From assembly GCF_936927845.1 (NCBI RefSeq), contig NZ_CAKZHV010000060.1, forward strand, positions 1 through 64,000: a DNA stretch of 64,000 nucleotides, in the 5' to 3' direction. Both the position numbers and the translations under genes were made by a program. The notes below the pieces were generated by a model. That model was not told the origin of the DNA, ran no database searches, and saw nothing but the letters and a program-made list of their open reading frames with translations. Source of the stretch: an uncultured Sphingomonas sp. (GTDB lineage: Bacteria > Pseudomonadota > Alphaproteobacteria > Sphingomonadales > Sphingomonadaceae). Below, one piece after another: positions 31,433 to 40,542 of this stretch (the stretch's first letter is position 1; every line of letters starts with the position of its first letter).

Positions 31433-32803
31433 TCAGGCCGCGCGTGCCTGCCGCTCGGGCGTGAACTCAACCTCAAGCCGTCGCAACGCGTGAACGAAAT
31501 TGTTCGGCGCGATGTCGATCCCGCCCGACCAGCGGATGTCGGGGAAGCGCTGAAAAATCTGCCGGTACGCTTCCTCCAGCTGCACCTGCGCGGTCATCCG
31601 CCCGATGCAGATGTGCGGGCCGTAACCGAAGGCGATGTTCTTTTCCGCGTTGGCGCGCGTGATGTCGAAGCGGTCGGGGTCGGGGAACATCGCGGGATCG
31701 CGGTTCGCCGCGCCGTAATACATGATCACCTTCTCGCCCTCGGCGATCATCTGTCCGTTCAGCTCGACGTCGCGGGTGGCGGTACGGCGCATGTAGATGA
31801 CCGGCGAGACCATCCGCGTGATCTCGTGCACCGCGTTGGTCAGCAGGCCGTCGTCCGCCTGCAACCGTGCCTTCTGCTCGGGATGCTCGGTGAACAGCTT
31901 CATCGCGCCCGACAGCGAATTGCGCGTCGTGTCGTTGCCCGCGAACACGATCAACAGCCACGCACCGTCGAGATACTCGCCCGGCAGTCGCTCACCCTCG
32001 ACCTCGGCGTTGGCGATCGCGCTCATCAGATCGTCGCGCGGATCGGCACGCCGTTTCGCCAGCATGTCGCGGCCGTATTCGAACATCTCACCGACGTTCT
32101 TGTTGAACAATTCGATGAAGGCCGCGATCTGCGGGCTCGGCTCGGACAGACCGGCTAGCTGCTCGATCTGCTCGGCCGCGACCTGCTGCGCGAGTTCGAG
32201 GAAGTGGATCCAGCCGATGAACCGCTCACGATCCTCCGCCGGCACGCCGAGCATCTCGCATAATGTAAAAATTGGCAGACGCTGCGCGAACTTCTCGACG
32301 AAATCACATTTGCCCAGCGGCGCCATCGCGTCGAGCAAGCGCGTCACCTCCCCACCGACCCGCGCGCGCAACGCCTTGACGTAGCTGGCGGTGAAATATG
32401 GCATGTGCTCGCGGCGAAGCTGCCGGTGCGGTCGCCCGTCGAGGTTGATCATCGAATTGGTCGAGGCGGAGAACAATGTCGGGTGGCGCGTCTCCTCCGG
32501 CCCGAGCCCCATCAGGATGCCGCCCGCTTCCGACGAAAAGGTATCGGGGTCGCCGTTGACGCGCTTCACGTCCTCATATCCGGTCACCGCCCAGAAACCG
32601 ACGCCCGCGTCCGCGCCGCCGGTGCGCGGTCCTTCGTGCCACATCACCGGCGCCTGTTCGCGCATGGCAGCGTAATCGGCCCAGGGCTGACCGCCGGTAA
32701 AGGCGCGGATGTCGGTCAGCCGCACGTCCGGCAGCGTCGGATAGGTGCGCGGGAAGTTCGGGCCCGGACGCCCCTCGACGATATGGTCGCTGACCAGATG
32801 CAT
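31433..32803 (-). CDS. Cytochrome P450
   Basis: A 456-residue bacterial P450. The haem ligand is in FGYGPHICIGRMTAQ; the I-helix motif is IVFAGNDTTRNSL, and the EXXR motif is in AVHEITRMVSPV. Length and motifs resemble steroid- or terpene-oxidising class I enzymes; a substrate cannot be named. It would need a ferredoxin and reductase, which are not adjacent. ATG 32803 is selected because GAGGAGAG precedes it, over an upstream codon at 32839. The thiolase and nitroreductase group lies some 25 kb away. Confidence 0.93.
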   Translation of the reverse strand: MHLVSDHIVEGRPGPNFPRTYPTLPDVRLTDIRAFTGGQPWADYAAMREQAPVMWHEGPRTGGADAGVGFWAVTGYEDVKRVNGDPDTFSSEAGGILMGLGPEETRHPTLFSASTNSMINLDGRPHRQLRREHMPYFTASYVKALRARVGGEVTRLLDAMAPLGKCDFVEKFAQRLPIFTLCEMLGVPAEDRERFIGWIHFLELAQQVAAEQIEQLAGLSEPSPQIAAFIELFNKNVGEMFEYGRDMLAKRRADPRDDLMSAIANAEVEGERLPGEYLDGAWLLIVFAGNDTTRNSLSGAMKLFTEHPEQKARLQADDGLLTNAVHEITRMVSPVIYMRRTATRDVELNGQMIAEGEKVIMYYGAANRDPAMFPDPDRFDITRANAEKNIAFGYGPHICIGRMTAQVQLEEAYRQIFQRFPDIRWSGGIDIAPNNFVHALRRLEVEFTPERQARAA

Positions 32804-32894
32804 GCGGCTCTCCTCCTCGCCCGGCAGGCTGTTGCCCACCGTAACTTTTGTTCTGGCGAGACTAAGCGCGTTCGTCGCGCGCGCAAAGTGCTTT

Positions 32895-33296
32895 CTAGCG
32901 GCGGCGGAACGAGGCGCGCGCGATCAGCACGCCGATGCCCAGCAGCACGATCGGCGCGAGCCACAACGGCCAGGTCTTGCCCCCGACCGGTGGATCGAAG
33001 GTCACGTAATCGCCGTAGCGCGCGATCAGCCACTGGCGCACCTGATCGGGACGCTCGCCGCCCGCGATCCGCTGCCGCACCAGCGCGCGCATGTCGCCCG
33101 CCATATCGGCGTCCGAATCGGCGATCGACTGCCCCTGACAGACGAGGCAGCGCAGCGTTTCCATCAGCGCGCGCGCCTCAGCTTCCTGCGCCGGATCGCG
33201 AAGCTGCGTGTAGGCGAGCGCGGCGGGGGGCCGCTGCGCGCTCGCGGGCGCAGCGGCGAGCGCAAGCGCGAGCGCGACGAGGAAGCGCCGCTTCAC
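32895..33296 (-). CDS. ccmH: Cytochrome c-type biogenesis protein CcmH
   Basis: The 133-residue product has a signal peptide (MKRRFLVALALALAAAPASA), the redox motif LRCLVCQGQSIADSDAD (LRCxxCQ), and a C-terminal membrane helix (WLAPIVLLGIGVLIA). With CcmF it prepares the apocytochrome CxxCH cysteines for haem ligation in the periplasm. It overlaps ccmG by four bases. No CcmI-like extension is present, and no ccmI follows. Confidence 0.95.
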   Translation of the reverse strand: MKRRFLVALALALAAAPASAQRPPAALAYTQLRDPAQEAEARALMETLRCLVCQGQSIADSDADMAGDMRALVRQRIAGGERPDQVRQWLIARYGDYVTFDPPVGGKTWPLWLAPIVLLGIGVLIARASFRRR

Positions 33297-33844
33297 TCCG
33301 CCCGCTCCGCCTCGGCCAACGCCCGTTGCAGCGTGGCGACGTCCTCGGGCCGGATATCGCCGACGTGCTGCATACGGATCACCCCGCGGCCGTCGATCAC
33401 GAACGTCTCGGGCACCCCCGACGAGCCAAGCGCTAGCTGCAGCCGGCTGGTCGCGTCGTCGCCGATCCGCGCATAAGGATCACCGTTGCGACGCAGAAAG
33501 CCGGTGATCGCGGGCCCAGTATCGCGGATCGCCACCGCGTCGATCCCCACGCCCGCGGCCTTCAGCGTCATCAACTGCGGTGCTTCGGCGATGCAGGGAA
33601 TGCACCAGCTCGCGAAGACGTTGAGCAGCCGCGGCTTCCCCTGCCGGAAGTCCTTGTCCGACAGCCCCGCCTTCCCCGCAACCGCGGGCGGCAGGCTGAA
33701 CGCGGGCAGTGGTTTTCCCACCATCGCGGAATAGACCGTACGATCGGCGGGCAGATACAGCCCCCACATCACCACCGCGACGATGACTCCGAACGCGCAT
33801 AACGGCAGCCACACAAGCCAGCGCTTGGACCTACCCTGGTTCAC
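33293..33844 (-). CDS. ccmG: Thiol:disulfide interchange protein CcmG/DsbE
   Basis: A 183-residue membrane-anchored thioredoxin. A helix at about 10-28 (WLVWLPLCAFGVIVAVVMWG) anchors it; the active site is VFASWCIPCIAE (WCxPC), and the cis-proline loop is SGVPETFVID. It keeps apocytochrome cysteines reduced. GTG 33844 overlaps the ccmF stop (GTGA), giving the order ccmF-ccmG-ccmH. The long upstream open frame to 33994 lies inside ccmF and is not used. Confidence 0.94.
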   Translation of the reverse strand: MNQGRSKRWLVWLPLCAFGVIVAVVMWGLYLPADRTVYSAMVGKPLPAFSLPPAVAGKAGLSDKDFRQGKPRLLNVFASWCIPCIAEAPQLMTLKAAGVGIDAVAIRDTGPAITGFLRRNGDPYARIGDDATSRLQLALGSSGVPETFVIDGRGVIRMQHVGDIRPEDVATLQRALAEAERAE

Positions 33845-35775
33845 GCGAACCACGCCATCTCGGCGCGGCGCCGCCGCCGCTGCCACCCGCGCCGCTGATG
33901 CCCGACGATCGACAGCGCGCCGCCCGCGGCAATCATCGCGCCGCCGAGCCAGATCAGCGTCACAAATGGCTTCCACCACAATCGCAACTGCCAACGCCCA
34001 TCGTCACCCAGCGCGCCGAGCACGGTGTAGAGCTGCCCACCGGCCAGCGTCGCGATCGCGCTCTCGTTGGTGGTCGTCACCGGCGTGGTGAAATACCGCA
34101 CCTGCGGGGCAAGCACGAACGGTGCGTCGTCGCCCTCGCGCACCGACAGCCGCGCCTCAAGCGCGGTCCAATTATCGCCGATCACCGGGCGCACCCCGTC
34201 GAGCGTGACCGTGAACCCCGCGACGCGCACCGGATCGCCGACATAGACCGCCGCCAGCCGCTCGGTCGTGAACGCGCTCGACGCCGCCATGCCCGCCAGG
34301 CTCACCGCCACGCCCAGGTGCGCGATCACCATCCCCCACAAGGTCAGCGGGGCGCGGCGCAGGTTGCGTTTCGCGAGCGGCGCGACGCTCGCCACCGCCA
34401 GCCCGGCGGCGAGCCCTAGTCCGGCGGTCGGCAGCACGCCGATCCATCCGCCCAACACGAACACGCCCACGCCCGCGAACAAGGCGGCGGCGATCGGCCA
34501 TTGCAGCCGCTCGATCACCGCCGCGGCCTCATCGCGCCGCCACCGCATCAAGGGCCCCGCCGCCATCACCGCGACCAGGATGAGCGCGAGCGGCCCGACC
34601 GTCTTGTCGAAGAACGGCGCCCCGACCGACAATTGCGTGCCCATTGCGCCAGCAACGATCGGGTAGAAGGTGCCGATCAGCACGACGCCCAGGATCACCG
34701 ACAAGAGCAGGTTGTTGACCACCAGCGAACCCTCGCGGCTCAGCGGATCGAACACATTGCCCTGCCTGACCGTGCCGACGCGCGCGCCGAACAGCGCCAG
34801 CGCCCCGCCGATGTAGATCACCAGCAACGCTAGGATGAAGCTGCCGCGCGTCGGGTCGACCGCAAAGGCGTGGACGCTCGTCAGGATGCCCGACCGCACC
34901 AGGAACGTGCCGATCATGCTCATCGAGAAGGCGACCACCGCCAGCATGATCGTCCAGGCGCGCAGGCCATCGCGCGTCGCCAGCACGCTGACCGAGTGGA
35001 GCAGCGCGGTCGCCGCCAGCCACGGCATCAGGCTCGCATTCTCGGTCGGGTCCCAGAACCACCATCCGCCCCAGCCGAGCTCGTAATAGGCCCAGTACGA
35101 CCCCGCAGTGATCCCCAGCGTCAGGAACACCCATGCGCCGAGCACCCACGGCCGCATCGCGCGCGCGAACACCGGCCCGACGTCGCGGGTGACGAGCGCA
35201 CCGACCGCGAAGGAAAAGGCGACCGACAGCCCGACATAGCCGGCGTAGAGCGTCGGCGGGTGAAAGGCGAGCCCCGGATCCTGCAACAGCGGGTTCAACC
35301 CCGCGCCGTCGGCGGGCGGCGGATCGGCGCGCGCGAACGGATTGGAGGCGATCAGCAGGAAGGCGTAGAACCCCAGCGCGATCGCCGCCTGCGCACCCAG
35401 CGTGGCGATCAACGTACGCTCGGGCAGCCGCCGCTCGAACTGCGCGACCGCCGCGCCCGCCAGCCCCAGGATCGTCACCCACAGCAGCATCGAACCCTCG
35501 TGGTTCCCCCATGCGCCCGCGAACTTGTACAACCACGGTTTCGCCGAATGGCTGTTCGCCGCGACCAGCGCGACCGACATGTCGGAGCCGAGGAAACACG
35601 CGATCAACGCCGCCATCGCGACCGCGACCAGCGCGCCCTGCACGATCGCGACCGGCCGCATCGCCGCCGCGACATCGGCGCGCCCACGCCTGAGCGCGAT
35701 CACCGACAAGGCGATCTGCAACACCGCCAGGGTCGCGGCGAACCACAAGGCGGCCAAGCCAAATTCAGCGGTCAT
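33841..35775 (-). CDS. ccmF: Cytochrome c haem lyase subunit CcmF
   Basis: The 644-residue polytopic protein has the CcmF tryptophan-rich signature GWGGWWFWDPTENASLMPWL and about 14 membrane helices. It ligates haem to apocytochrome c with CcmH. The C-terminal third has a periplasmic domain (about 510-600). It is the first gene of the ccmFGH operon. The companion genes ccmABCDE are not in this window. Confidence 0.96.
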   Translation of the reverse strand: MTAEFGLAALWFAATLAVLQIALSVIALRRGRADVAAAMRPVAIVQGALVAVAMAALIACFLGSDMSVALVAANSHSAKPWLYKFAGAWGNHEGSMLLWVTILGLAGAAVAQFERRLPERTLIATLGAQAAIALGFYAFLLIASNPFARADPPPADGAGLNPLLQDPGLAFHPPTLYAGYVGLSVAFSFAVGALVTRDVGPVFARAMRPWVLGAWVFLTLGITAGSYWAYYELGWGGWWFWDPTENASLMPWLAATALLHSVSVLATRDGLRAWTIMLAVVAFSMSMIGTFLVRSGILTSVHAFAVDPTRGSFILALLVIYIGGALALFGARVGTVRQGNVFDPLSREGSLVVNNLLLSVILGVVLIGTFYPIVAGAMGTQLSVGAPFFDKTVGPLALILVAVMAAGPLMRWRRDEAAAVIERLQWPIAAALFAGVGVFVLGGWIGVLPTAGLGLAAGLAVASVAPLAKRNLRRAPLTLWGMVIAHLGVAVSLAGMAASSAFTTERLAAVYVGDPVRVAGFTVTLDGVRPVIGDNWTALEARLSVREGDDAPFVLAPQVRYFTTPVTTTNESAIATLAGGQLYTVLGALGDDGRWQLRLWWKPFVTLIWLGGAMIAAGGALSIVGHQRRGWQRRRRRAEMAWFA

Positions 35776-35933
35776 GCGGAGAAAGGATCAAGCGTCACGT
35801 CACCCGCCGCCTTACCTGCCTGCGCCGCCGAGAGCCAGCGCGGAGCGGAGCATCATTCTTTCGCGAGCGCATGCTCTTGGCGACGGGATGCTCGGTGACG
35901 ACCGTTGGTGTTGAATTGTCGACGGTGAGGTCG

Positions 35934-36347
35934 ATGAGCCCTCTGCGCCAAGGGACGGATCGCTTTTTAGGAGCCGCGGCAGACGATCCCGACTGCCTGA
36001 TGTGGTTCTTCTATGATCGGCGCGAACGTGGGCAGGCGCGAACCAACGACGCCAAGCTGCTGTCGATTGCTGACGACGCGCTGCACCGGGCGATTTGGAT
36101 GAGATGCGAGAACGGTGCGGTGCTCGCGTTCCATGACGGCGGTTTCGACGTCGATGGATGCGGTAGATCAGGTGAACGCGTCATGGCGACTGGCTTCCCG
36201 ATCATCCCGAGGGTTTGGCATGTTCGATCGAGGCATGCGACTTCAGGGATGAGATCGTTCGTTGAAGCTCTATTATCGCTTGGTCGGCTCGGCCGCTTTT
36301 CGGCGGCAGATGTGCCCCTTTTCCGGTATGAAGCACTTCAACCCTAG
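35934..36347 (+). CDS. Hypothetical protein, uncertain
   Basis: A 137-residue open frame with no recognised family. It has MSPLRQGTDRFLGAAADDPD and RSGERVMATGFPIIPRVW. The first part has gene-like third-position GC, while the end uses rarer codons. A GGTGAGG sequence precedes ATG 35934; an in-frame codon at 35871 is also possible. Its stop overlaps the stop of the next minus-strand gene by four bases. It could be a true lineage-specific gene or chance. Confidence 0.4.
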   Translation: MSPLRQGTDRFLGAAADDPDCLMWFFYDRRERGQARTNDAKLLSIADDALHRAIWMRCENGAVLAFHDGGFDVDGCGRSGERVMATGFPIIPRVWHVRSRHATSGMRSFVEALLSLGRLGRFSAADVPLFRYEALQP

Positions 36348-36730
36348 GCGACGTAGAACACGCTCACCGAGGTAAGCAGCAGACCTGCTGCCACGAGGGC
36401 GAGCACGACGAATCGACGGGCGCCAAGCCGCTTCGGGTTCGGAAGCGTGATCATTCCCGGCTCATGCTGCTCGATGGCGCGCAGCGCGGATGCGTAGCTC
36501 TCTTCTTGTGCATGCAGGCGGTGCGCCACGAGCGCCGTTCCGAACAGGATCGGCCCTGCCAGCAGACCCGCCGCAGCCAGCCAGAGCGGTCTGGTGGTGG
36601 CAATCGCCGTCAACACGCCTGTGACGAGAGCGAGGTTGAGGCCGATCACCTGAAAGTAGAGGCGTCCAAAGTGCAGTCGATGATCGGCCAACACCCGGTA
36701 CTGCACAAAGGTCTTGTCGCTGATCTGCAC
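36344..36730 (-). CDS. Small integral membrane protein, function unknown
   Basis: A 128-residue protein with two hydrophobic hairpins: about 25-66 (LYFQVIGLNLALVTGVLTAI and LWLAAAGLLAGPILFGTALV) and a C-terminal helix at about 108-127 (FVVLALVAAGLLLTSVSVF). The loop between has LHAQEESYASALRAIEQHEPG. GTG 36730 has GAGG upstream. It is divergent from bchE. I do not recognise the family. Confidence 0.65.
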   Translation of the reverse strand: MQISDKTFVQYRVLADHRLHFGRLYFQVIGLNLALVTGVLTAIATTRPLWLAAAGLLAGPILFGTALVAHRLHAQEESYASALRAIEQHEPGMITLPNPKRLGARRFVVLALVAAGLLLTSVSVFYVA

Positions 36731-36808
36731 GGATTTGCCTCGGCTTCTTCACGTTCCCTTGACCGCGCGATGGGATGACGGTCTGAAGGTGGCAACGGGG
36801 TAGTTGAT

Positions 36809-38350
36809 GTGCGTATTCTTCTGGTGAACGTACCACATCCGGCGATCGGCAGTCGCATCCCGAAGGAGCAACTGCCTCCTTTCGGCCTGCTGTGTGTAGG
36901 CGGTCCGCTGATCGATGACGGCCATGACGTGACGCTCATCGATGGCGAGCTTGGCCCCATGCCGCTCGGGACCTTAGTAGCGGAAATCGTCCGTCAAGCA
37001 CCGGATGCGGTGCTGTTCGGCCATTCGGGGTCGTCGTCAGGTCATCCCATCATCGCAGAGGTGTCCGCCGCCGTGGCGCACGCGCTGCCCATGGCTCGCA
37101 TCGTATATGGCGGCGTCCACCCGACCTATTTCTGGCGTGAGATCCTGCGGGACGAACTCCATGTTCACGCGATCGTTCGCGGTGAGGGCGAGGAGACCGC
37201 GCGCACGTTGATGCGCGCGCTCGAGCAGGGCGGCCCGCTGCATGACGTACCCGGTATCGCGTTCCGCCGCGGCAACGAGCCGGTCGGAACAGCGCCTGCG
37301 CCCGTCATCACCGATCTCGACGCCTATCGGATCGGCTGGGAACTGATCGACCACCGCCGGTACAGCTATTGGGGCGGCAAGCGCGCGGTCGTCATCCAGT
37401 TCTCACGCGGCTGTCCGCACCTGTGCAATTATTGCGGGCAGCGCGGCTTCTGGACGCGCTGGCGTCACCGTGATCCGGTCAGGTTGGCTAGAGAGATCGC
37501 GCACCTGCACCGCGAACACGGCGTCGAGGTGTTCAACTTCGCCGACGAGAATCCGAGCGCCGGGCGCAAGCCTTGGCGTGCCTTTCTCGAGGCGCTTATC
37601 GCCGAGGACGTCTCGGTCACGCTGGTCGGCTCGACCCGGGCCGACGATATCGTGCGCGATGCCGACATCCTGCACCTGTACAAGCGCGCCGGCTTCGAGC
37701 GCTTCCTGATGGGGATGGAAAACACCGACGAGGCGACGCTCAAGCTGATCCGCAAGGGCGGTGCCGTCGCCAAGAATCGCGAGGCGATCCAGCTGCTTCG
37801 CCGGCACGGTATCCTGTCGATGGTGACCTGGGTGGCAGGGTTCGACGATCAGACCGATCGAGACCTGTTCCGCGGCTTGCGGCAGCTCATCTCCTATGAC
37901 GCCGATCAGATTCAGGCGCTCTACGTGACGCCGCATCGCTGGACGCCCTTCTTCCGTCTGGCGGCCGACCGGCCCGTGGTGCAGGCGGACAAGACGAAGT
38001 GGGACTATAAGCATCAGGTGCTCGGGCTCAGCCGGATGCCGCCCTGGCGCTTGTTTCTCTGGGTCAAGCTGATCGAAGCGGTCGCGCAGCTGCGGCCACG
38101 CGCCCTGCTACGTTGGGCGTGGCATCCGGACCCCAAGATCCGGCACGCGATCAGGTGGTATTATCGGATGGGCCGGCGGGTGTGGTTGCACGAGATCGCA
38201 GGTTTCCTGTTCCGTGATCGACGGAGCAACGACGGCCGAACGGTCGCTGACCATCTGGGCGCCGCTCAGGATCACGAGGAAGAAGCATCACGCGTCGCGC
38301 CTCGGCGGAAGGTTAGGACTCCCGCTCCCGCTTCCGCGTCAGCCGCATAG
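36809..38350 (+). CDS. bchE: BchE-type Mg-protoporphyrin IX monomethyl ester cyclase (oxygen-independent)
   Basis: The 513-residue radical SAM/B12-type enzyme matches BchE closely: RILLVNVPHPAIGSRIP at the N terminus, FGHSGSSSGHPIIAEV in the B12-fold region, and FSRGCPHLCNYCGQRGFWTR with the SAM cluster cysteines 202, 206 and 209. FADENPSAGRK and YVTPHRWTPFF are further BchE-like blocks. BchE makes the fifth ring of bacteriochlorophyll without oxygen. The start is GTG 36809 after a GGGG sequence; a weak TTGACC-17-TCTGAA promoter lies upstream. No other bch, crt or puf gene is in the window, so it stands outside a photosynthesis cluster. The disordered tail (about 470-513) is Ala/Arg-rich. Confidence 0.85.
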   Translation: MRILLVNVPHPAIGSRIPKEQLPPFGLLCVGGPLIDDGHDVTLIDGELGPMPLGTLVAEIVRQAPDAVLFGHSGSSSGHPIIAEVSAAVAHALPMARIVYGGVHPTYFWREILRDELHVHAIVRGEGEETARTLMRALEQGGPLHDVPGIAFRRGNEPVGTAPAPVITDLDAYRIGWELIDHRRYSYWGGKRAVVIQFSRGCPHLCNYCGQRGFWTRWRHRDPVRLAREIAHLHREHGVEVFNFADENPSAGRKPWRAFLEALIAEDVSVTLVGSTRADDIVRDADILHLYKRAGFERFLMGMENTDEATLKLIRKGGAVAKNREAIQLLRRHGILSMVTWVAGFDDQTDRDLFRGLRQLISYDADQIQALYVTPHRWTPFFRLAADRPVVQADKTKWDYKHQVLGLSRMPPWRLFLWVKLIEAVAQLRPRALLRWAWHPDPKIRHAIRWYYRMGRRVWLHEIAGFLFRDRRSNDGRTVADHLGAAQDHEEEASRVAPRRKVRTPAPASASAA

Positions 38351-38444
38351 AGGCGCATCTTGCTCTCCACCGGCAGCAACATGCGGAAGGGTGCTTAGGT
38401 CGCGCCAGGGCTTTAGGGTGTTGAAAAGGCGAGCAAGGTCGGAC

Positions 38445-38792
38445 TCAACGAGCGGCCGCTACGAAAACATAGTCCGGATGCACTGCGGCATCTGTCATCA
38501 ACCTCGTTCGTGGCTCGCTACGTCGAGGCGGCTTCTGGTAATCTTCGTGTGCCAGATAGCCTGTGACGCACCCGCGGCGACCAAGCGGTCTGAAACCACG
38601 CAGCTTGATGCCTATTCGGCCGTGGAAGCGGGAAACGGTGTCAGAATAAAGGATCGATCGATCCGCTGACGTCTCCCCGCACAATGTGAGCCGGTATCCA
38701 ACAAACGCATTCAGATCACCCCGAAGATCCTCGATGGTGGGTTGATCGCCAGCCATGGATACTGCGAGAAAAAAGAGAGTAGCTGTGATCAT
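38445..38792 (-). CDS. Small exported protein, function unknown
   Basis: A 115-residue protein with an N-terminal signal peptide (MITATLFFLAVSMAG). The mature part has GDLNAFVGYRLTLCGETS and FRPLGRRGCVTGYLAHEDYQ, with two cysteines that could form a disulfide. The start ATG 38792 has AAGG upstream at loose spacing. No family was recognised. It lies downstream of bchE on the other strand, in a region poorer in GC than its neighbours. Confidence 0.5.
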   Translation of the reverse strand: MITATLFFLAVSMAGDQPTIEDLRGDLNAFVGYRLTLCGETSADRSILYSDTVSRFHGRIGIKLRGFRPLGRRGCVTGYLAHEDYQKPPRRSEPRTRLMTDAAVHPDYVFVAAAR

Positions 38793-38923
38793 CAGATCAT
38801 CAACCTTGCATAATCGCTAACTCCGCATTGACGCCAACCTCTCGCAAGTTCACGCCATCGTCTACCGATATGCTTGGTGCCGCGAGTCTGATCTACGCGG
38901 GCTGAGCGCGCCGCCCCTCCCTC

Positions 38924-40372
38924 TCACGCAGGTTCCATCACGGCCAGGATGTCGTCGACCTCGCCGACCGCGATCGCGCTATATTCGTCGCCGATCGCGT
39001 AGGGCAGCAGCACGCGCCGCCCGTGCAGCAGCCCGCCGCAGCTGTAGGTGACGTTGGGCACATAGCCGCCGCGCTGCTCAGCGCTGGGGAACAGCAGCGG
39101 CGACGGGGTGCGCATCAGCACCTTGGACGGATCATCCTTGTCGAGCAGGCACGCGCCGACGCAGTAACCGCGCACCATGCCGACGCCGTGGGTGAACACC
39201 AGCCAGCCCTCGTCGATCTCGATCGGCGAGCCACAATTGCCGAGCTGGACGAATTCCCACGGGTATTTGGGCGCCATGATGATTTCGCCCTCCTCCCACA
39301 CGTCCATGTCGTCGGAGCGGAGCAGCCAGATGTTCTCGCTGTCCTGCCGCCCCAGCATCACGAACTTGCCGTCGATCCGCCGCGGGAACAGCGCCATCCC
39401 CTTGTAGCCGGTCATCCGGCCCTTGAGCGCGCGCATCTCGACTGTACGCGCGTCGACGCCGCGCAGCATCTCCTGCCGCGCCTCCTTGCCGTCGAAGGCG
39501 GTATAGGTGCCAAGGATGCTGCGCGTACCGTCGTCGTCGGTGAAATTGACCAGTCGCACATCCTCGATTCCCTGCCGCTGGCTCGGCAGCACCGGGAAGA
39601 TCACCGTTTCCGACACGTCCTGGCTGTCCTCGCAGATCAGCCGGACCCAGCCGTCGTCGTGCGGCTCGACCTGCGGGGGCACGCCGTTGCTGCTGGGCGG
39701 ATCGAGCGTCACGCCGTCGCCGCCGTCCCATTCGCCGGTGCGGAACGTCACGGAGGAGATATGCCCCTCGCCGATCCCGCGCAGCGACATCAGGAACCGG
39801 ACCGATCCGGGGGTCGACGGCGCCTGGTCGTGCAGCGCCACCACGCTGGGGTTGAACAGCGCGGCCGACTCGAACGCATATTCCTGACTGAAATAAGCCC
39901 CGACCAGCAGCCGGTCGGTCTCATCGGTGCACGGATCGCCGATCTCGCCGCGCATCGCATCGTAGCGGCGCAGGAACGTGTCCTGCACGTTTCGATGCCG
40001 CTCGCACATCGGCACCATCAGCAATTGCCGCATGCGCGCGCGCATGTCTGGCGACAGCGCGAGCAACCGCTCCACCGCCGCCTTGATGCGCGGGGTACGC
40101 CCGTCGGCGAACGCATCGGGGTAGCCGAACGAGAACGGGCGCACGACCGTGCGGGACGGATCGGGGTGGAGTTCAAGCTCCAGTTTGCGGAACACGTCCG
40201 CCGCCTTCATCGCCTTGGGGTGCAGCCCGGGCGCCTGGATCGGCTGTTGCTCGCGCAATTGCGCCTCGCTGTGGGGAGGCACCTGCGTGTTGGCAGCAGC
40301 TTGGGTGGCCGGTGGCTCGGCCTGGTCGGCCTGCTCGGTGGCTGCGTAGCGCTGTTCGAGGCTCTGCGACAT
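38924..40372 (-). CDS. Glycoside hydrolase family 130 (beta-mannoside phosphorylase-like)
   Basis: The 482-residue protein has the five-bladed propeller of GH130. ALFNPSVVALHDQ, MRALKGRMTGYKGMALFPRRIDGK, SENIWLLRSDDMDVWEEG, PWEFVQLGNCGSPIEIDEGWLVFTHGV and LPYAIGDEYSAIAVGEVDDIL are family-like. GH130 enzymes phosphorolyse or hydrolyse beta-1,2- or beta-1,4-mannosides. The first 60 residues are a Gln/Ala-rich extension. It is monocistronic here, with no sugar transporter adjacent. The mannoside linkage is unknown. Confidence 0.87.
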   Translation of the reverse strand: MSQSLEQRYAATEQADQAEPPATQAAANTQVPPHSEAQLREQQPIQAPGLHPKAMKAADVFRKLELELHPDPSRTVVRPFSFGYPDAFADGRTPRIKAAVERLLALSPDMRARMRQLLMVPMCERHRNVQDTFLRRYDAMRGEIGDPCTDETDRLLVGAYFSQEYAFESAALFNPSVVALHDQAPSTPGSVRFLMSLRGIGEGHISSVTFRTGEWDGGDGVTLDPPSSNGVPPQVEPHDDGWVRLICEDSQDVSETVIFPVLPSQRQGIEDVRLVNFTDDDGTRSILGTYTAFDGKEARQEMLRGVDARTVEMRALKGRMTGYKGMALFPRRIDGKFVMLGRQDSENIWLLRSDDMDVWEEGEIIMAPKYPWEFVQLGNCGSPIEIDEGWLVFTHGVGMVRGYCVGACLLDKDDPSKVLMRTPSPLLFPSAEQRGGYVPNVTYSCGGLLHGRRVLLPYAIGDEYSAIAVGEVDDILAVMEPA

Positions 40373-40542
40373 GGAAAGCTACTCCGGCGCGCGGTGCCTG
40401 ACGCATCGCACTCGCGCCCCCAACGGCGTTGGGTAGATTCCGCTCCCGCCGCGATGCAAAACGTCACGCGCGGGCATGCGATGATGCAGATCAGCAACCT
40501 GGCCGAATGACGCGAGCGTCACCCGGCCGGTTCGTCACTCCC

